From Bacteroidota bacterium (GTDB taxonomy: Bacteria; Bacteroidota; Bacteroidia; Bacteroidales; P3): DNA of 64,000 nt. Under the pieces are notes generated by a model. The model had not been told where the DNA came from, made no database searches, and saw nothing but the letters and a program-made list of their open reading frames with translations. Position numbers and translations under genes: made by a program. Of the stretch, positions 8,032-16,416 are shown piece by piece. The stretch is from NCBI GenBank assembly GCA_017860255.1, contig JAFNAR010000003.1, forward strand, positions 22,748-86,747, given 5' to 3'. How positions within the stretch are numbered: the first letter of the stretch is position 1; every line of letters starts with the position of its first letter.

Positions 8032-8039
8032 TAATTTTG
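8032..8039 (+). promoter_or_regulatory. Promoter -7 element for the phosphate transporter
   Basis: TAATTTTG matches TAnnTTTG and sits 28 bases before the ATG. There is no good TTTG 19-20 bases upstream, as expected for an activator-dependent promoter served by the repeats at 7973-8011. Confidence 0.6.
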
Positions 8040-8067
8040 CTACTTCTTTAAACAAAAAGTCGGAATT

Positions 8068-9465
8068 ATGTTTGGAATGGACTCTTCTATTTTTATTCTC
8101 TTCATCGCTTGTATATTATGCGCTGTAATATTTGAATTTATTAATGGTTTTCATGATACAGCCAATGCAGTTGCAACAGTAATTTACACAAGAACTTTAA
8201 AACCTCGAATAGCTGTTCTATGGTCAGGATTATGGAATTTCTTAGGAGTATATCTTGGAGGAATAACTGTTGCAATGACAATTATGCACCTATTACCTCT
8301 TGATGTATTGATAGAACAATCAATGAGTTTAAGTATTTCTCTTATACTCACTTTACTTATAACAGCAATAATCTGGAATATTGGCACTTGGTATTTTGGA
8401 CTTCCCTGTTCAAGTTCTCATACATTAATAGGTTCAATATTTGGAGCAAGCTTGGCCTTAGCATATGTTACAAATACTGGAGTTGCAAATTTGCCATGGA
8501 AGAAATTGGAAGAAGCTGGATTGTCTTTATTGGTATCTCCACTTTTTGGCTTCTTTATGGCAATGGTAGTAATGTTTTTGTTTGGAGTTTTTGTTAAAAA
8601 GAAACGTTTCTTTGCTCAAGTAAATAAAGATAAAAAGCCTCCATTTTTAGTAAGATTGACATTAATATTGACTTGTACATCAGTAAGTTTTGCTCATGGT
8701 TCAAATGATGGACAAAAAGGAGTTGGCTTAATGATGATAATTCTAATTTGTTTCTTGCCAACCAAATTTGCAATTGACCCTGATAAAAATCCTGCTTCAA
8801 TGGGAGGAAATATAGATCATATTGCATGGGTGTATAATAAAGTTGATTATTCAGCCATACCTGCAAGTGATACTGCTCTTGTGAACAAATCAAAACATAG
8901 TATAGTTAGACTTAAAGAAATATCTACAATTCTTAGTAACCCTGAAGAAAATACTCATAAATATAATTTTGAAATCAGAAAAAACATATTAATCCTTGAA
9001 TCTGCATCAAAGGCTATTATAGATTCTGAATCTACAGATTCAAGAGCAAGTGAAGAATTGAATAAAAACATTAAGCAATTAAAATCTTATACAGAGTTTG
9101 TTCCGTGGTGGGTGATTCTTATTGTATCTGTTTCCTTAGGACTTGGGACCATGATAGGATGGAAGAGAATAGTTGTTACTATTGGAGAAAAAATAGGTAA
9201 AAAACATTTGAGTTATGCTCAAGGAGCAAGTGCAGAAATTGTTGCAGCAAGTACAATTGCAGCATCAACAATGTTAGGTTTGCCGGTAAGCACAACCCAT
9301 GTTTTATCTTCAGGTATTGCAGGCTCAATGGCATATAGAGGAGGGATAAAGAATATTCAAATGGATACAGTAAAAAGTATACTTTTGGCTTGGGCTTTAA
9401 CAATTCCAGTAGCAGTAATTGTATCTGGAGGTTTGTTTATGTTAATAAATTGGATATTACACTAA
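8068..9465 (+). CDS. PiT-family inorganic phosphate transporter
   Basis: 465 residues, strongly hydrophobic with about 10 membrane segments. Both PiT signature repeats are present: N-terminal FEFINGFHDTANAVAT (residues 22-37) and the second SFAHGSNDGQKGVG near residue 210; the C-terminal part carries the QGASAEIVAAS and GLPVSTTHVLSS motifs. A soluble loop of roughly 110 residues (about 230-345) separates the halves, as in many Bacteroidota PiT proteins. It imports phosphate, or metal-phosphate complexes, driven by ion gradient. The start ATG follows a plausible promoter preceded by a Pho-like repeat array. Confidence 0.95.
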   Translation: MFGMDSSIFILFIACILCAVIFEFINGFHDTANAVATVIYTRTLKPRIAVLWSGLWNFLGVYLGGITVAMTIMHLLPLDVLIEQSMSLSISLILTLLITAIIWNIGTWYFGLPCSSSHTLIGSIFGASLALAYVTNTGVANLPWKKLEEAGLSLLVSPLFGFFMAMVVMFLFGVFVKKKRFFAQVNKDKKPPFLVRLTLILTCTSVSFAHGSNDGQKGVGLMMIILICFLPTKFAIDPDKNPASMGGNIDHIAWVYNKVDYSAIPASDTALVNKSKHSIVRLKEISTILSNPEENTHKYNFEIRKNILILESASKAIIDSESTDSRASEELNKNIKQLKSYTEFVPWWVILIVSVSLGLGTMIGWKRIVVTIGEKIGKKHLSYAQGASAEIVAASTIAASTMLGLPVSTTHVLSSGIAGSMAYRGGIKNIQMDTVKSILLAWALTIPVAVIVSGGLFMLINWILH

Positions 9466-9523
9466 TCTATTTCTAAATCACTATTATATTTAAAAATCTA
9501 CATAGAGAAAAGTAGATAAGCAT

Positions 9524-10123
9524 TTAGTATTTTAAGAATAGAATCCAATCCCAATCTTCAGGGTTTCCAACTCCAACGCTTGGGGTGTAAAGGAAAAGTT
9601 TTACAGTAGCATCAGGATTGGAACGTAAATAATCTCTAACCTTCACTAAACCTTGAACAGAAGACCAAATTGGAGAATAATCATAATCTGTATTTTGAGG
9701 ATTAAAGACATTTTCAAACCCTCCTCTTGGAATATAATAATCGCAAGTTAAAACATGATCAAAATCACTTGCAGGAAGAATGTTTTGAGGATAATTAATA
9801 TGTCCTAGTCCCATCCAAATTATATCTCCATCAAAGATTACTTCATCCAATTCTTCATAAATCAATTTAATATTCCCAAAATCTCCTGGAGGAGAATATT
9901 CAGTTCTAATTGTAAAGTTTTCAGAGGTTTGAGAAAACAACAATTCTTTTCCACCTTCAAAATGATTTGTTAAATAATCAACCTTAAGCATAAGTATTTT
10001 AGATCTATGATGTCTCTCTAACTCCTCACAAGAAGAAAATAACAAGATACTTAAGGAAGCAATAATAACAATTGTAATTGAAAAATGCTTAAATTTTAAA
10101 ATACTTGCTTTCATAAACTGCAT
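9524..10123 (-). CDS. Uncharacterised lipoprotein
   Basis: 199 residues with a lipoprotein signal (LLFSSCEE, Cys at residue 32; translation could also start at the Met at residue 4). The mature part is soluble and rich in acidic and aromatic residues (DYDYSP, PEDWDWILF at the C-terminus). I do not recognise a family. It is monocistronic, convergent with the phosphate transporter, and the 585-bp repeat-bearing gap lies upstream of it. Confidence 0.75.
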   Translation of the reverse strand: MQFMKASILKFKHFSITIVIIASLSILLFSSCEELERHHRSKILMLKVDYLTNHFEGGKELLFSQTSENFTIRTEYSPPGDFGNIKLIYEELDEVIFDGDIIWMGLGHINYPQNILPASDFDHVLTCDYYIPRGGFENVFNPQNTDYDYSPIWSSVQGLVKVRDYLRSNPDATVKLFLYTPSVGVGNPEDWDWILFLKY

Positions 10124-10257
10124 ATTTACTGTTAATTGAAAATTTGATTTTCAAACTATCAAACTTTTAAAATACAAAGATACATTCAAATAAAGTAAAA
10201 GTCAAGCAATAAAGTTTAAATGTAATTCCAACTCCTTATTATATTTTAATGAAACGC

Positions 10258-10306
10258 TGTTTTAATTTTTTCTTTCTTCGTTTTATTTTACTGAAATAAG
10301 GTTTTA
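10258..10306 (-). repeat. Dispersed intergenic repeat, copy A
   Basis: The reverse complement of these 49 bases matches 49543-49591 at 48 of 49 positions (core CGAAGAAAGAAAAAATTAAA). The flanking GCGTTTCATT also recurs in the other copy but is displaced there by about 21 bases. The sequence is non-coding. It lies in the gap 10124-10708. Confidence 0.85.
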
Positions 10307-10346
10307 TTTTCATTAAAGCATCATTGTTACTTTTGCCTTAAAAAAA

Positions 10347-10381
10347 CATCAATCAAAACTGAAAATATATCAGTCATATTT
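10347..10381. repeat. ATATCAGTCA-type intergenic repeat, copy A
   Basis: Positions 10347-10376 match 49732-49761 in direct orientation at about 26 of 30 bases (CATCAATCA ... AAAATATATCAGTCA). Positions 10361-10381 match 49790-49810 exactly in inverted orientation. The motif ATATGACTGATATA is itself part of inverted repeats at the other locus. Confidence 0.75.
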
Positions 10382-10493
10382 TTATTTATATCCCTTATAT
10401 TTTTATTTTTGATTGATTTATTTTTCATTATGATTGACGTTTTTCCGATAACCCTTTATAGAAATTTACTAACAATTTTTTTTAAAAATTTAT

Positions 10494-10547
10494 CTTGTTA
10501 AGTTTTTAACCTGTTAAAAATACCTATATATTTAACAAGTTAACAAG
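10494..10547. repeat. CTTGTTAA / TTAACAAG repeats
   Basis: CTTGTTAA at 10494-10501 is the inverse of two adjacent TTAACAAG units at 10532-10539 and 10540-10547. They could be operator half-sites. They lie about 160-215 bases before the next plus-strand gene. Confidence 0.5.
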
Positions 10548-10562
10548 AGTTAATAGTTAATG

Positions 10563-10596
10563 GGTAACCCCCAATATTTTTATATTGGGGGTTACC
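10563..10596. repeat. Perfect 15-bp inverted repeat
   Basis: GGTAACCCCCAATAT (10563-10577) and its exact reverse complement (10582-10596) flank a 4-base TTTT loop. There is no T-run on either side, so a simple intrinsic terminator is unlikely. Together with the entries above it accounts for most recognisable content of the 10124-10708 gap; nothing else was seen there. Confidence 0.8.
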
Positions 10597-10708
10597 TCAA
10601 TAACTTGCTATTAAATTTATTGTTACATAAGTTAATTAGAGATTAAGCTGTAAATTTGCTGTTTAAATCTTATAATCTTCAGAACTAATAGAATTAATAT
10701 TGTCAAAT

Positions 10709-11278
10709 ATGAATAATATAAAGAAATATGATGTTATGATAGGAGGGATATTTGCCTCGCTAACCATAGCTTTTTTAATAATGTCAATCAAAAATGAAGT
10801 ATTCTTTAATTGGATATTTGAAAGGCATCAAAACATTTTGAGCTGGTATATAAGACCATTATTTCTAATCCCATTTGCCTTTTTTGCTTATAAGAGAAGT
10901 TGGTCGGGAATATTTATAACAATATTCTGCATCTTTACAAGTATGTTTTGGTTTAATAAACCAGAGATAATCAATCTTCAGGTAAAGGAATTTTTAGAAT
11001 TTGAAAAAGAATGGCTTTTTAGTATTTGGGATTATAAAAAGATATTATTAGCCCTCACAGTCCCTGTCTCATTCTTTCTTTTAGGACTTGCATTTTGGAA
11101 AAGGAGTCTATGGCTGGGCTTATCAGTAGTGGTATTAATAGCAAGTGGAAAGATAGTTTGGAGCATATACAATGCATCTGAATCTGGAAAAAAAATCCTC
11201 ATCCCTGCAATAATAGGACTAATATTCTGCATACTATTAATCTATTATGGTTTTAGAAGATTAGAAAATAAGAAATAA
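10709..11278 (+). CDS. Small integral membrane protein of unknown function
   Basis: 189 residues with about six hydrophobic segments (near residues 10-27, 48-63, 68-82, 108-126, 132-148, 162-178) and a basic C-terminus. The ATG at 10709 is preferred to a TTG three codons upstream. No family is recognised; there are no catalytic motifs, only aromatic-rich helices. It stands alone ahead of the YgbA-like gene. Confidence 0.75.
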   Translation: MNNIKKYDVMIGGIFASLTIAFLIMSIKNEVFFNWIFERHQNILSWYIRPLFLIPFAFFAYKRSWSGIFITIFCIFTSMFWFNKPEIINLQVKEFLEFEKEWLFSIWDYKKILLALTVPVSFFLLGLAFWKRSLWLGLSVVVLIASGKIVWSIYNASESGKKILIPAIIGLIFCILLIYYGFRRLENKK

Positions 11279-11498
11279 TACTATAATTATTAATTGCTTG
11301 CAAATAAATATTTTAAATTTCTTGTAAACATGTGTAATACCAAATATATATTTACAGAAAGATATTGTTTAATGGACAACTCCAATTGTAATTATTGATG
11401 GTTGCACTGAATAACTTAGTTGTTAAAAATTATTGGAACAGCCAGATTAATAAAAAATAATTTAAATTTGCTTGAAATATAGAAAGGTAAACTAAATT

Positions 11499-11792
11499 AT
11501 GGCTAATAGAATAGAGAAAGAAAAACGTATTATGGAGTTTATGGTTAGGCTCTATTGCTCTAAGAAAGAGAAGAATAATGAACTTTGTGATAGCTGTAAG
11601 GAATTAATAGAATACTCCAAAAAACGTTTAGATAATTGTCCTCACGGCAATAATAAACCTTCATGCAAGAGATGCCAAAAGCATTGTTATAGAAAAGAAT
11701 ACAGAGAGAAAATAAGGGAAGTAATGCGTTATTCAGGCCAAAGAATAATCCTCTACAACCCATTAGAATTTATTCGACATCTTGTAAAATAA
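11499..11792 (+). CDS. YgbA-type 'nitrous oxide-stimulated promoter' family protein
   Basis: 97 residues with the conserved pattern of this family: EKRIMEFMVRLYC at the N-terminus, C-x2-C (LCDSCKEL), a YSKKRLDNCPHG block, CKRCQKHCY and REKIREVMRYSG. The seven cysteines suggest a metal or iron-sulfur site. The E. coli member YgbA is induced by nitric oxide stress and helps recovery from it; here the role is by family only. The gene is monocistronic, with no operon partner. Confidence 0.88.
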   Translation: MANRIEKEKRIMEFMVRLYCSKKEKNNELCDSCKELIEYSKKRLDNCPHGNNKPSCKRCQKHCYRKEYREKIREVMRYSGQRIILYNPLEFIRHLVK

Positions 11793-11982
11793 TAATATAT
11801 AAATGGATACAAATTTCTCTGATTGTCTAATATTTTTTAAAATACATGTTATCAAAGAATTGTATCAAAAAGCAATTTGTTGTTAATGTAAGAATTATTT
11901 ATAGTTTCTGCTCTTTTCATAGTTAAGAAATAAATGCTATGGTGTTGCAAACAAGAATAATAATATATTTTACAAATATATT

Positions 11983-13311
11983 TTATTCCTCTTTTAAGTC
12001 TTTTTTAAATCTTGATAAGGTTCTATTTCTTGCAAAACTATGGTCTATTATTGGGTTTGGATAATCCTTTGTGCCAAATTCATCTACCCATTTTCTAATA
12101 TATTGAAAATTAGGGTCAAATTTCTCTTGCTGTGTATTTGGGTTGAATATTCTAAAATATGGAGCAGCATCACAGCCAGAGCCTACAACCCATTGCCAAT
12201 TACCATTATTAGAAGAAAGTTCATAATCAATAAGTTTATTTGCAAAATACAATTCACCCCATCTCCAATCAATTAAAAGATGTTTGGTTAGAAAACTTGC
12301 AGTGATCATTCTTACTCTATTATGCATAAAACCTGTGGAATTCAACTCCCTCATACCAGCATCTACAATTGGATAACCAGTTTTGCCTTGACACCATATT
12401 TCAAATAATTCTTCATTATTATCCCATTTAATTCGATTGTATTTAGGCTTAAAGCATGAGTTTTCAACATAGGGGAAATGATATAAAATATGAATAAAGA
12501 ATTCTCTCCATATTAGTTCTTTCAAATAGGTTAAACTTAGTTTGTTGGCAATTCCCACAAGTTTTCTAATACTTATTCTTCCAAAACGAAGTTCTACACT
12601 AACCCTGCTAACTCCTTTATCTAAATATGGTTTATCGCGTGTAATTTCATAATTAATTATAATATCTTCATCTAATTTATAAGGATGAAATATATCTCCG
12701 CAAGGCATATAACCAATATGTTTTATATCAAAATTATTATCTTCAATGGCAAGTAAGTTATTAAGATATTCTTCACTTGGATAGTATTCAATATTAATAT
12801 TTTTTAATCTATCAATCCAAACATTAGAATAAGGAGTGTAAACTGTATAAGGCTTATTATCAGATTTTAAAATATTGTCCTTATGAAATATAAGTGAATC
12901 TTTAAAAGAAAACACTCTAATATTTTTACCTTTAAAATAGTCTTCAATTCCCTTATCTCTCTTAATTGCATATGGTTCATAATCTATATTAAAATAAATA
13001 GAATCAATAATATAGGTTTCTTCTAAAGATTTAAAAATATCAATGGGTTTCCCGTAAAAGTACTGAATATTAGAGTTGTATTCTTTTTTTAGCTTTACAT
13101 TAATGTCTTCAAGAGATTGGAAGATAAAATTAACTCTCTTATCGTAAATATCTGAGAATTGTTTTAATATTTCAGTGTCGAAAATAAATATTGGCAAAAC
13201 CTTAATTGATGCTCTCAAAGCTTTATAAAGTCCATGATTATCATCTAATCGAAGATCTCTTCTAAACCAAAAAATACTTACTTTTTGTTTCATATTATTT
13301 TGCCCTTCCAT
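11983..13311 (-). CDS. Deoxyribodipyrimidine photolyase (cryptochrome/photolyase family)
   Basis: 442 residues. The N-terminal antenna domain starts IFWFRRDLRLDDN. The FAD-binding domain has WREFF near residue 266, GYPIVDAGMREL and GFMHNRVRM, then NNGNWQWVVGSGCDAAPYFRIFNP, the usual flavin and DNA lesion-binding region with conserved tryptophans. It repairs UV-induced pyrimidine dimers using light. The start may be the Met at residue 7 instead of residue 1. The gene is alone on the minus strand, which suggests the organism sees light at least at times. Confidence 0.94.
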   Translation of the reverse strand: MEGQNNMKQKVSIFWFRRDLRLDDNHGLYKALRASIKVLPIFIFDTEILKQFSDIYDKRVNFIFQSLEDINVKLKKEYNSNIQYFYGKPIDIFKSLEETYIIDSIYFNIDYEPYAIKRDKGIEDYFKGKNIRVFSFKDSLIFHKDNILKSDNKPYTVYTPYSNVWIDRLKNINIEYYPSEEYLNNLLAIEDNNFDIKHIGYMPCGDIFHPYKLDEDIIINYEITRDKPYLDKGVSRVSVELRFGRISIRKLVGIANKLSLTYLKELIWREFFIHILYHFPYVENSCFKPKYNRIKWDNNEELFEIWCQGKTGYPIVDAGMRELNSTGFMHNRVRMITASFLTKHLLIDWRWGELYFANKLIDYELSSNNGNWQWVVGSGCDAAPYFRIFNPNTQQEKFDPNFQYIRKWVDEFGTKDYPNPIIDHSFARNRTLSRFKKDLKEE

Positions 13312-13471
13312 ATTAATTCTCTATTATTCATGTTATGAATAGATTATATAATATCTGCTGATAATATATTACTGGTGTGCAATGTGTTGTAAATTATATT
13401 TACTGACAATAATTAGCTATTCTAAAAACAGAAAAGATTTGATAAGTGATTGTAAATTAAAGAAAATAAGG

Positions 13472-14056
13472 TTAGCCAAGAATTGTTTTAAAGATAAGTT
13501 TAATGTCACCCAAAAAAGTTCTTGTTTTGATATAATTCAAACTTAAATCTATTTTTTGGGGCATTATTTCATTTATATAGTATTGTTCTGGATTGTTACT
13601 TTGTGAAAGAAGATCGTTTTCGTTGCGAAATGTTATAGAAGAAATATCAGTAATTCCTGGTCTAACATTTAGAATTTGCTTTTGTCCTTCAGAATATAAA
13701 TCTACATATTTTCTAACTTCAGGTCTTGGCCCAACTAAAGACATATCTCCTTTCAAAACATTAAATAGTTGAGGGAGCTCGTCTATTTTATATTTTCTAA
13801 TAATATATCCTATTTTTGTTACCCTTGGATCTTTACCATCTTTACCAACTGATAATAATCCTTTTAAATCAGCTCCAATAATCATTGAGCGAAATTTGTA
13901 AAGAGTAAAGTCTTTATTGCCTTTTCCTACTCTTTTTTGTTTGTAGAATATTCCTCCCTTTGAAGAAAATGATATTGCTATACCAACAAAAATAAAAATT
14001 GGACTAAGTAATACTAGTCCAATTAGAGAGCTCGTGAAATCAAAAAATCTTTTCAT
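13472..14056 (-). CDS. Minimal polyprenyl-phosphate sugar-1-phosphate transferase
   Basis: 194 residues: one N-terminal membrane segment (residues 8-29), then the catalytic domain of the WcaJ/PglC class with FYKQKRVGKGNKDFTLYKFRSM, DELPQLFNVLKGDMSLVGPRPEV and GITDISS. This is the short, single-domain form. It attaches a sugar phosphate to undecaprenyl phosphate, the first step of a surface glycan. It starts 6 bp after the stop of the DegT aminotransferase, so the two probably make and load an amino sugar, as in the PglC/PglE pair for bacillosamine-like sugars. The exact sugar is not known. Confidence 0.92.
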   Translation of the reverse strand: MKRFFDFTSSLIGLVLLSPIFIFVGIAISFSSKGGIFYKQKRVGKGNKDFTLYKFRSMIIGADLKGLLSVGKDGKDPRVTKIGYIIRKYKIDELPQLFNVLKGDMSLVGPRPEVRKYVDLYSEGQKQILNVRPGITDISSITFRNENDLLSQSNNPEQYYINEIMPQKIDLSLNYIKTRTFLGDIKLIFKTILG

Positions 14057-14062
14057 TAAAAT

Positions 14063-15274
14063 TTATAAGCTTATATTATAATACCCTTCAACAAGATTGT
14101 TTACTATGTAATCTATTTGTTGATTTGTAAGTTGTGGGTATATAGGAAGCGATATTTCACGCGTATAAGTGTCATAAGCAACAGGATAATCTTCAATCTG
14201 ATATCCCATATTTTTGAACAATGTTAACATTGGCATTGGTATGTAATGAACATTGGTTGCTATATCTTTTTCTGCCAAATATTGAATTAATTTATCTCTT
14301 TGTTCTTCAGTTATTGGGTTAATTCTTAGTGGATATAGATGATAGGAGGTTGTAAGCTCTTTGGTATCTTGTTGTGGAAGTATTGCCCAATGATATTCTT
14401 TTAGAAGAGTAGAGTATCTTTCATAAACTCTTTTTCTTTCTCCAAGAAGATAGTCATATTTGCGTAGTTGAGCAAGTGCTATGGCAGCATTAACATCTGG
14501 CATATTGAATTTCATTCCGTGTGCTACAATATCATAACGCCATGCTCCTGCTTGAGATTTGGAGAATGCATCCTTTGTTTGACCATTTAATGAAAGAATT
14601 CTAACTTCTTTATATAATTCATCATTATCGAATGGCTCAGGAAGATTTAAACATATTGCTCCACCTTCTGCAGAAGTAAGATTTTTAACAGCATGTAATG
14701 ATAAAATACAAACATCAACCAATTCAGCAATTGTTTTTCTGTTAAATGTTGCTCCAAGAGAATGAGCAGAATCAGAAATAAGTAATATTCTTCCTAATTT
14801 CTCTTGATTTGATGATGTTGGTGCAAAAAGATCTTTAATTTCTTTAGAACATATAAGTTCCATTATTTTTTTGTAGTCGCATGGAACTCCTCCTAAATCA
14901 ACTGGAATTATTGCTTTAGTTCTTGGAGTAATGGCTTGTTTGATTTTTTCAATATCAATAGTTAAGTCATGCTTTATATCAACCATAACTGGTTTTCCAC
15001 CTGCATCCATAACCGACATTGCAGTTGCACAGTAAGTGTAGGAAGGAACTATTACTTCATCGCCTTCTTTTAATCCAAGCCAGTGCAACATAAGTATTGC
15101 TCCAGAAGTCCATGAATTAACACAATTAACTCTTTTAGCTTTGCAATATTCCTGCAAGCCTTTTTCTAATGCAGCAACTTTTGGACCAGTTGTTATCCAG
15201 CCTGAAAGTAAACTATCATTAACTTCTTTAATTACATCTTCATCAATGTATGGGGGAGAAAAGGGTATCTTCAT
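14063..15274 (-). CDS. DegT/DnrJ/EryC1 family sugar aminotransferase
   Basis: 403 residues. PLP-dependent fold type I, with SWTSGAILML near residue 54, SYTYCATAMSVMDAGGKPVMVDI, the Asp of ISDSAHS (about D168), and the Schiff-base lysine in SLHAVKNLTSAEGG (about K197). A roughly 15-residue insertion (SKEIKDLFAPTSSNQEK) precedes the ISDSAH motif. It aminates an NDP-ketosugar for a surface glycan. It is followed 6 bp later by a sugar-phosphate transferase and starts 3 bp after the frr stop; the start ATG overlaps no other gene. Confidence 0.94.
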   Translation of the reverse strand: MKIPFSPPYIDEDVIKEVNDSLLSGWITTGPKVAALEKGLQEYCKAKRVNCVNSWTSGAILMLHWLGLKEGDEVIVPSYTYCATAMSVMDAGGKPVMVDIKHDLTIDIEKIKQAITPRTKAIIPVDLGGVPCDYKKIMELICSKEIKDLFAPTSSNQEKLGRILLISDSAHSLGATFNRKTIAELVDVCILSLHAVKNLTSAEGGAICLNLPEPFDNDELYKEVRILSLNGQTKDAFSKSQAGAWRYDIVAHGMKFNMPDVNAAIALAQLRKYDYLLGERKRVYERYSTLLKEYHWAILPQQDTKELTTSYHLYPLRINPITEEQRDKLIQYLAEKDIATNVHYIPMPMLTLFKNMGYQIEDYPVAYDTYTREISLPIYPQLTNQQIDYIVNNLVEGYYNISL

Positions 15275-15277
15275 CTT

Positions 15278-15841
15278 TTAAATTGACATTATTTCTTTTT
15301 CTTTTACAACTAAAACTGCTTCTGTATCTTTGATGAATTTTTCTGTTAATGTTTCAATTTCTTTTTCAACAGCCTTAATTTCATCTTCAGAAACTCCTTG
15401 GTCTTTTAGCTTTTTAACCTTGTCTATAATACTGCGTCTAACATTTCTTACGCTAACCTTAGTTTCTTCAACTTCAGCTTTTGCTCTTTTTACAAGTTCT
15501 TTTCTTCTTTCTTCAGTAACTGGAGGAAGCATAATGCGAAGAATATCACCTTCAAATTTTGGAGTAAATCCTAAGTTAGCAGCTAAAATTGCTTTATCAA
15601 TTGGAGAAAGCATGCTCTTTTCCCAAGGTTGAATTACAAGCTGTTTTGGATCAGGAGTTGAAATGTTTGCAACTTGTTCAATTGGAGTTGGATTACCATA
15701 ATAATCAACTTTAATTCCTTCTAACATTGAAGGAGAAGCTTTGCCTGCTCTAATTTTGTGCATAGCTGTTTCAAGAAAGTTAACTGCTCCTTGCATGTTT
15801 GTCTTACATTCTTCTAATAAATGTTTTGATAAATCTGTCAT
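15278..15841 (-). CDS. frr: Ribosome recycling factor
   Basis: 187 residues, normal for RRF. Typical sequence features: FLETAMHKIRAGKASPSMLEGI near residues 22-43, YYGNPTPIEQVANIS, then a long helical domain with RKELVKRAKAEVEETKVSVRNVRR and the KKLKDQGVSEDE loop. With EF-G it splits the post-termination ribosome. Here it is at the head of a minus-strand group with the DegT and sugar transferase genes rather than beside pyrH, which lies 3 kb away on the plus strand. Confidence 0.97.
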   Translation of the reverse strand: MTDLSKHLLEECKTNMQGAVNFLETAMHKIRAGKASPSMLEGIKVDYYGNPTPIEQVANISTPDPKQLVIQPWEKSMLSPIDKAILAANLGFTPKFEGDILRIMLPPVTEERRKELVKRAKAEVEETKVSVRNVRRSIIDKVKKLKDQGVSEDEIKAVEKEIETLTEKFIKDTEAVLVVKEKEIMSI

Positions 15842-15859
15842 AATCTATTTTGGTTTTAA

Positions 15860-16303
15860 TTAAATTCTTATCGCTATTCTATTATATGTTTCTGTATTAC
15901 TATTTTCTGTTGTGATAGTAAAGTTGAAAGTTATTTGATTGGAGCTATTTAAAACAGCAGTTCCTTTAATTTGATATATACCAACTTTTTGGTCAAAGGT
16001 TGCATTGCTTGAAACAACACTTGCAGAAATGCTAAAGGAAGGGTTTAGTCCAAAAAGTTCTCCACTTATAATTATCTTTCTTTCATTATTTGGATCAATC
16101 TTAATTGTTCCTGAAGAAGTTTTAATTGAATTTTGATTAGTTTTGGTTTGAGGGAAAATGATATCTTCACTTATTCTCCAATTTCCATTCCAATCTGAAG
16201 AAGCCAAAGTATTGTCTGGCTCACAAGCAAAAAAACTTAATGTTGTAAATAAAATGCTTAGTATTGCAATGATTCTATTTCTCATTATTATTGAATGTTT
16301 CAT
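15860..16303 (-). CDS. Small lipoprotein of unknown function
   Basis: 147 residues with a lipoprotein signal (LSFFACEP, Cys near residue 27). The mature part is beta-rich with WNGNWRISED near residue 39, reminiscent of lipocalin-like or DUF-type domains that begin with a W-x-G-x-W motif in Bacteroidota, and ends in TYNRIAIRI. A small fatty-acid-binding-like barrel is possible but unproven. It lies 18 bp upstream of frr on the same strand. Confidence 0.7.
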   Translation of the reverse strand: MKHSIIMRNRIIAILSILFTTLSFFACEPDNTLASSDWNGNWRISEDIIFPQTKTNQNSIKTSSGTIKIDPNNERKIIISGELFGLNPSFSISASVVSSNATFDQKVGIYQIKGTAVLNSSNQITFNFTITTENSNTETYNRIAIRI

Positions 16304-16316
16304 GATTTATAAAGTG

Positions 16317-16324
16317 CAAATATA
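16317..16324 (-). promoter_or_regulatory. Promoter -7 element for the lipoprotein-frr group
   Basis: On the minus strand TATATTTG matches TAnnTTTG, followed by CAC, 14 bases before the lipoprotein ATG. Confidence 0.5.
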
Positions 16325-16416
16325 CTCAAATATGATACATTTCTATATAAAAAGTGATGAAATAATTCCTTGATTGGTAATAAATGAGTAATTTTGAAGC
16401 TTGAAATTTTGAAGAA

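Noticed and set aside
8594..8893. Minus-strand frame inside the phosphate transporter
   Set aside because: Antisense shadow of membrane-coding sequence with no recognisable product.
10124..10708. oriC or attachment site in the repeat-rich gap
   Set aside because: No DnaA boxes, integrase or tRNA lies beside it; the repeats match another gap instead.
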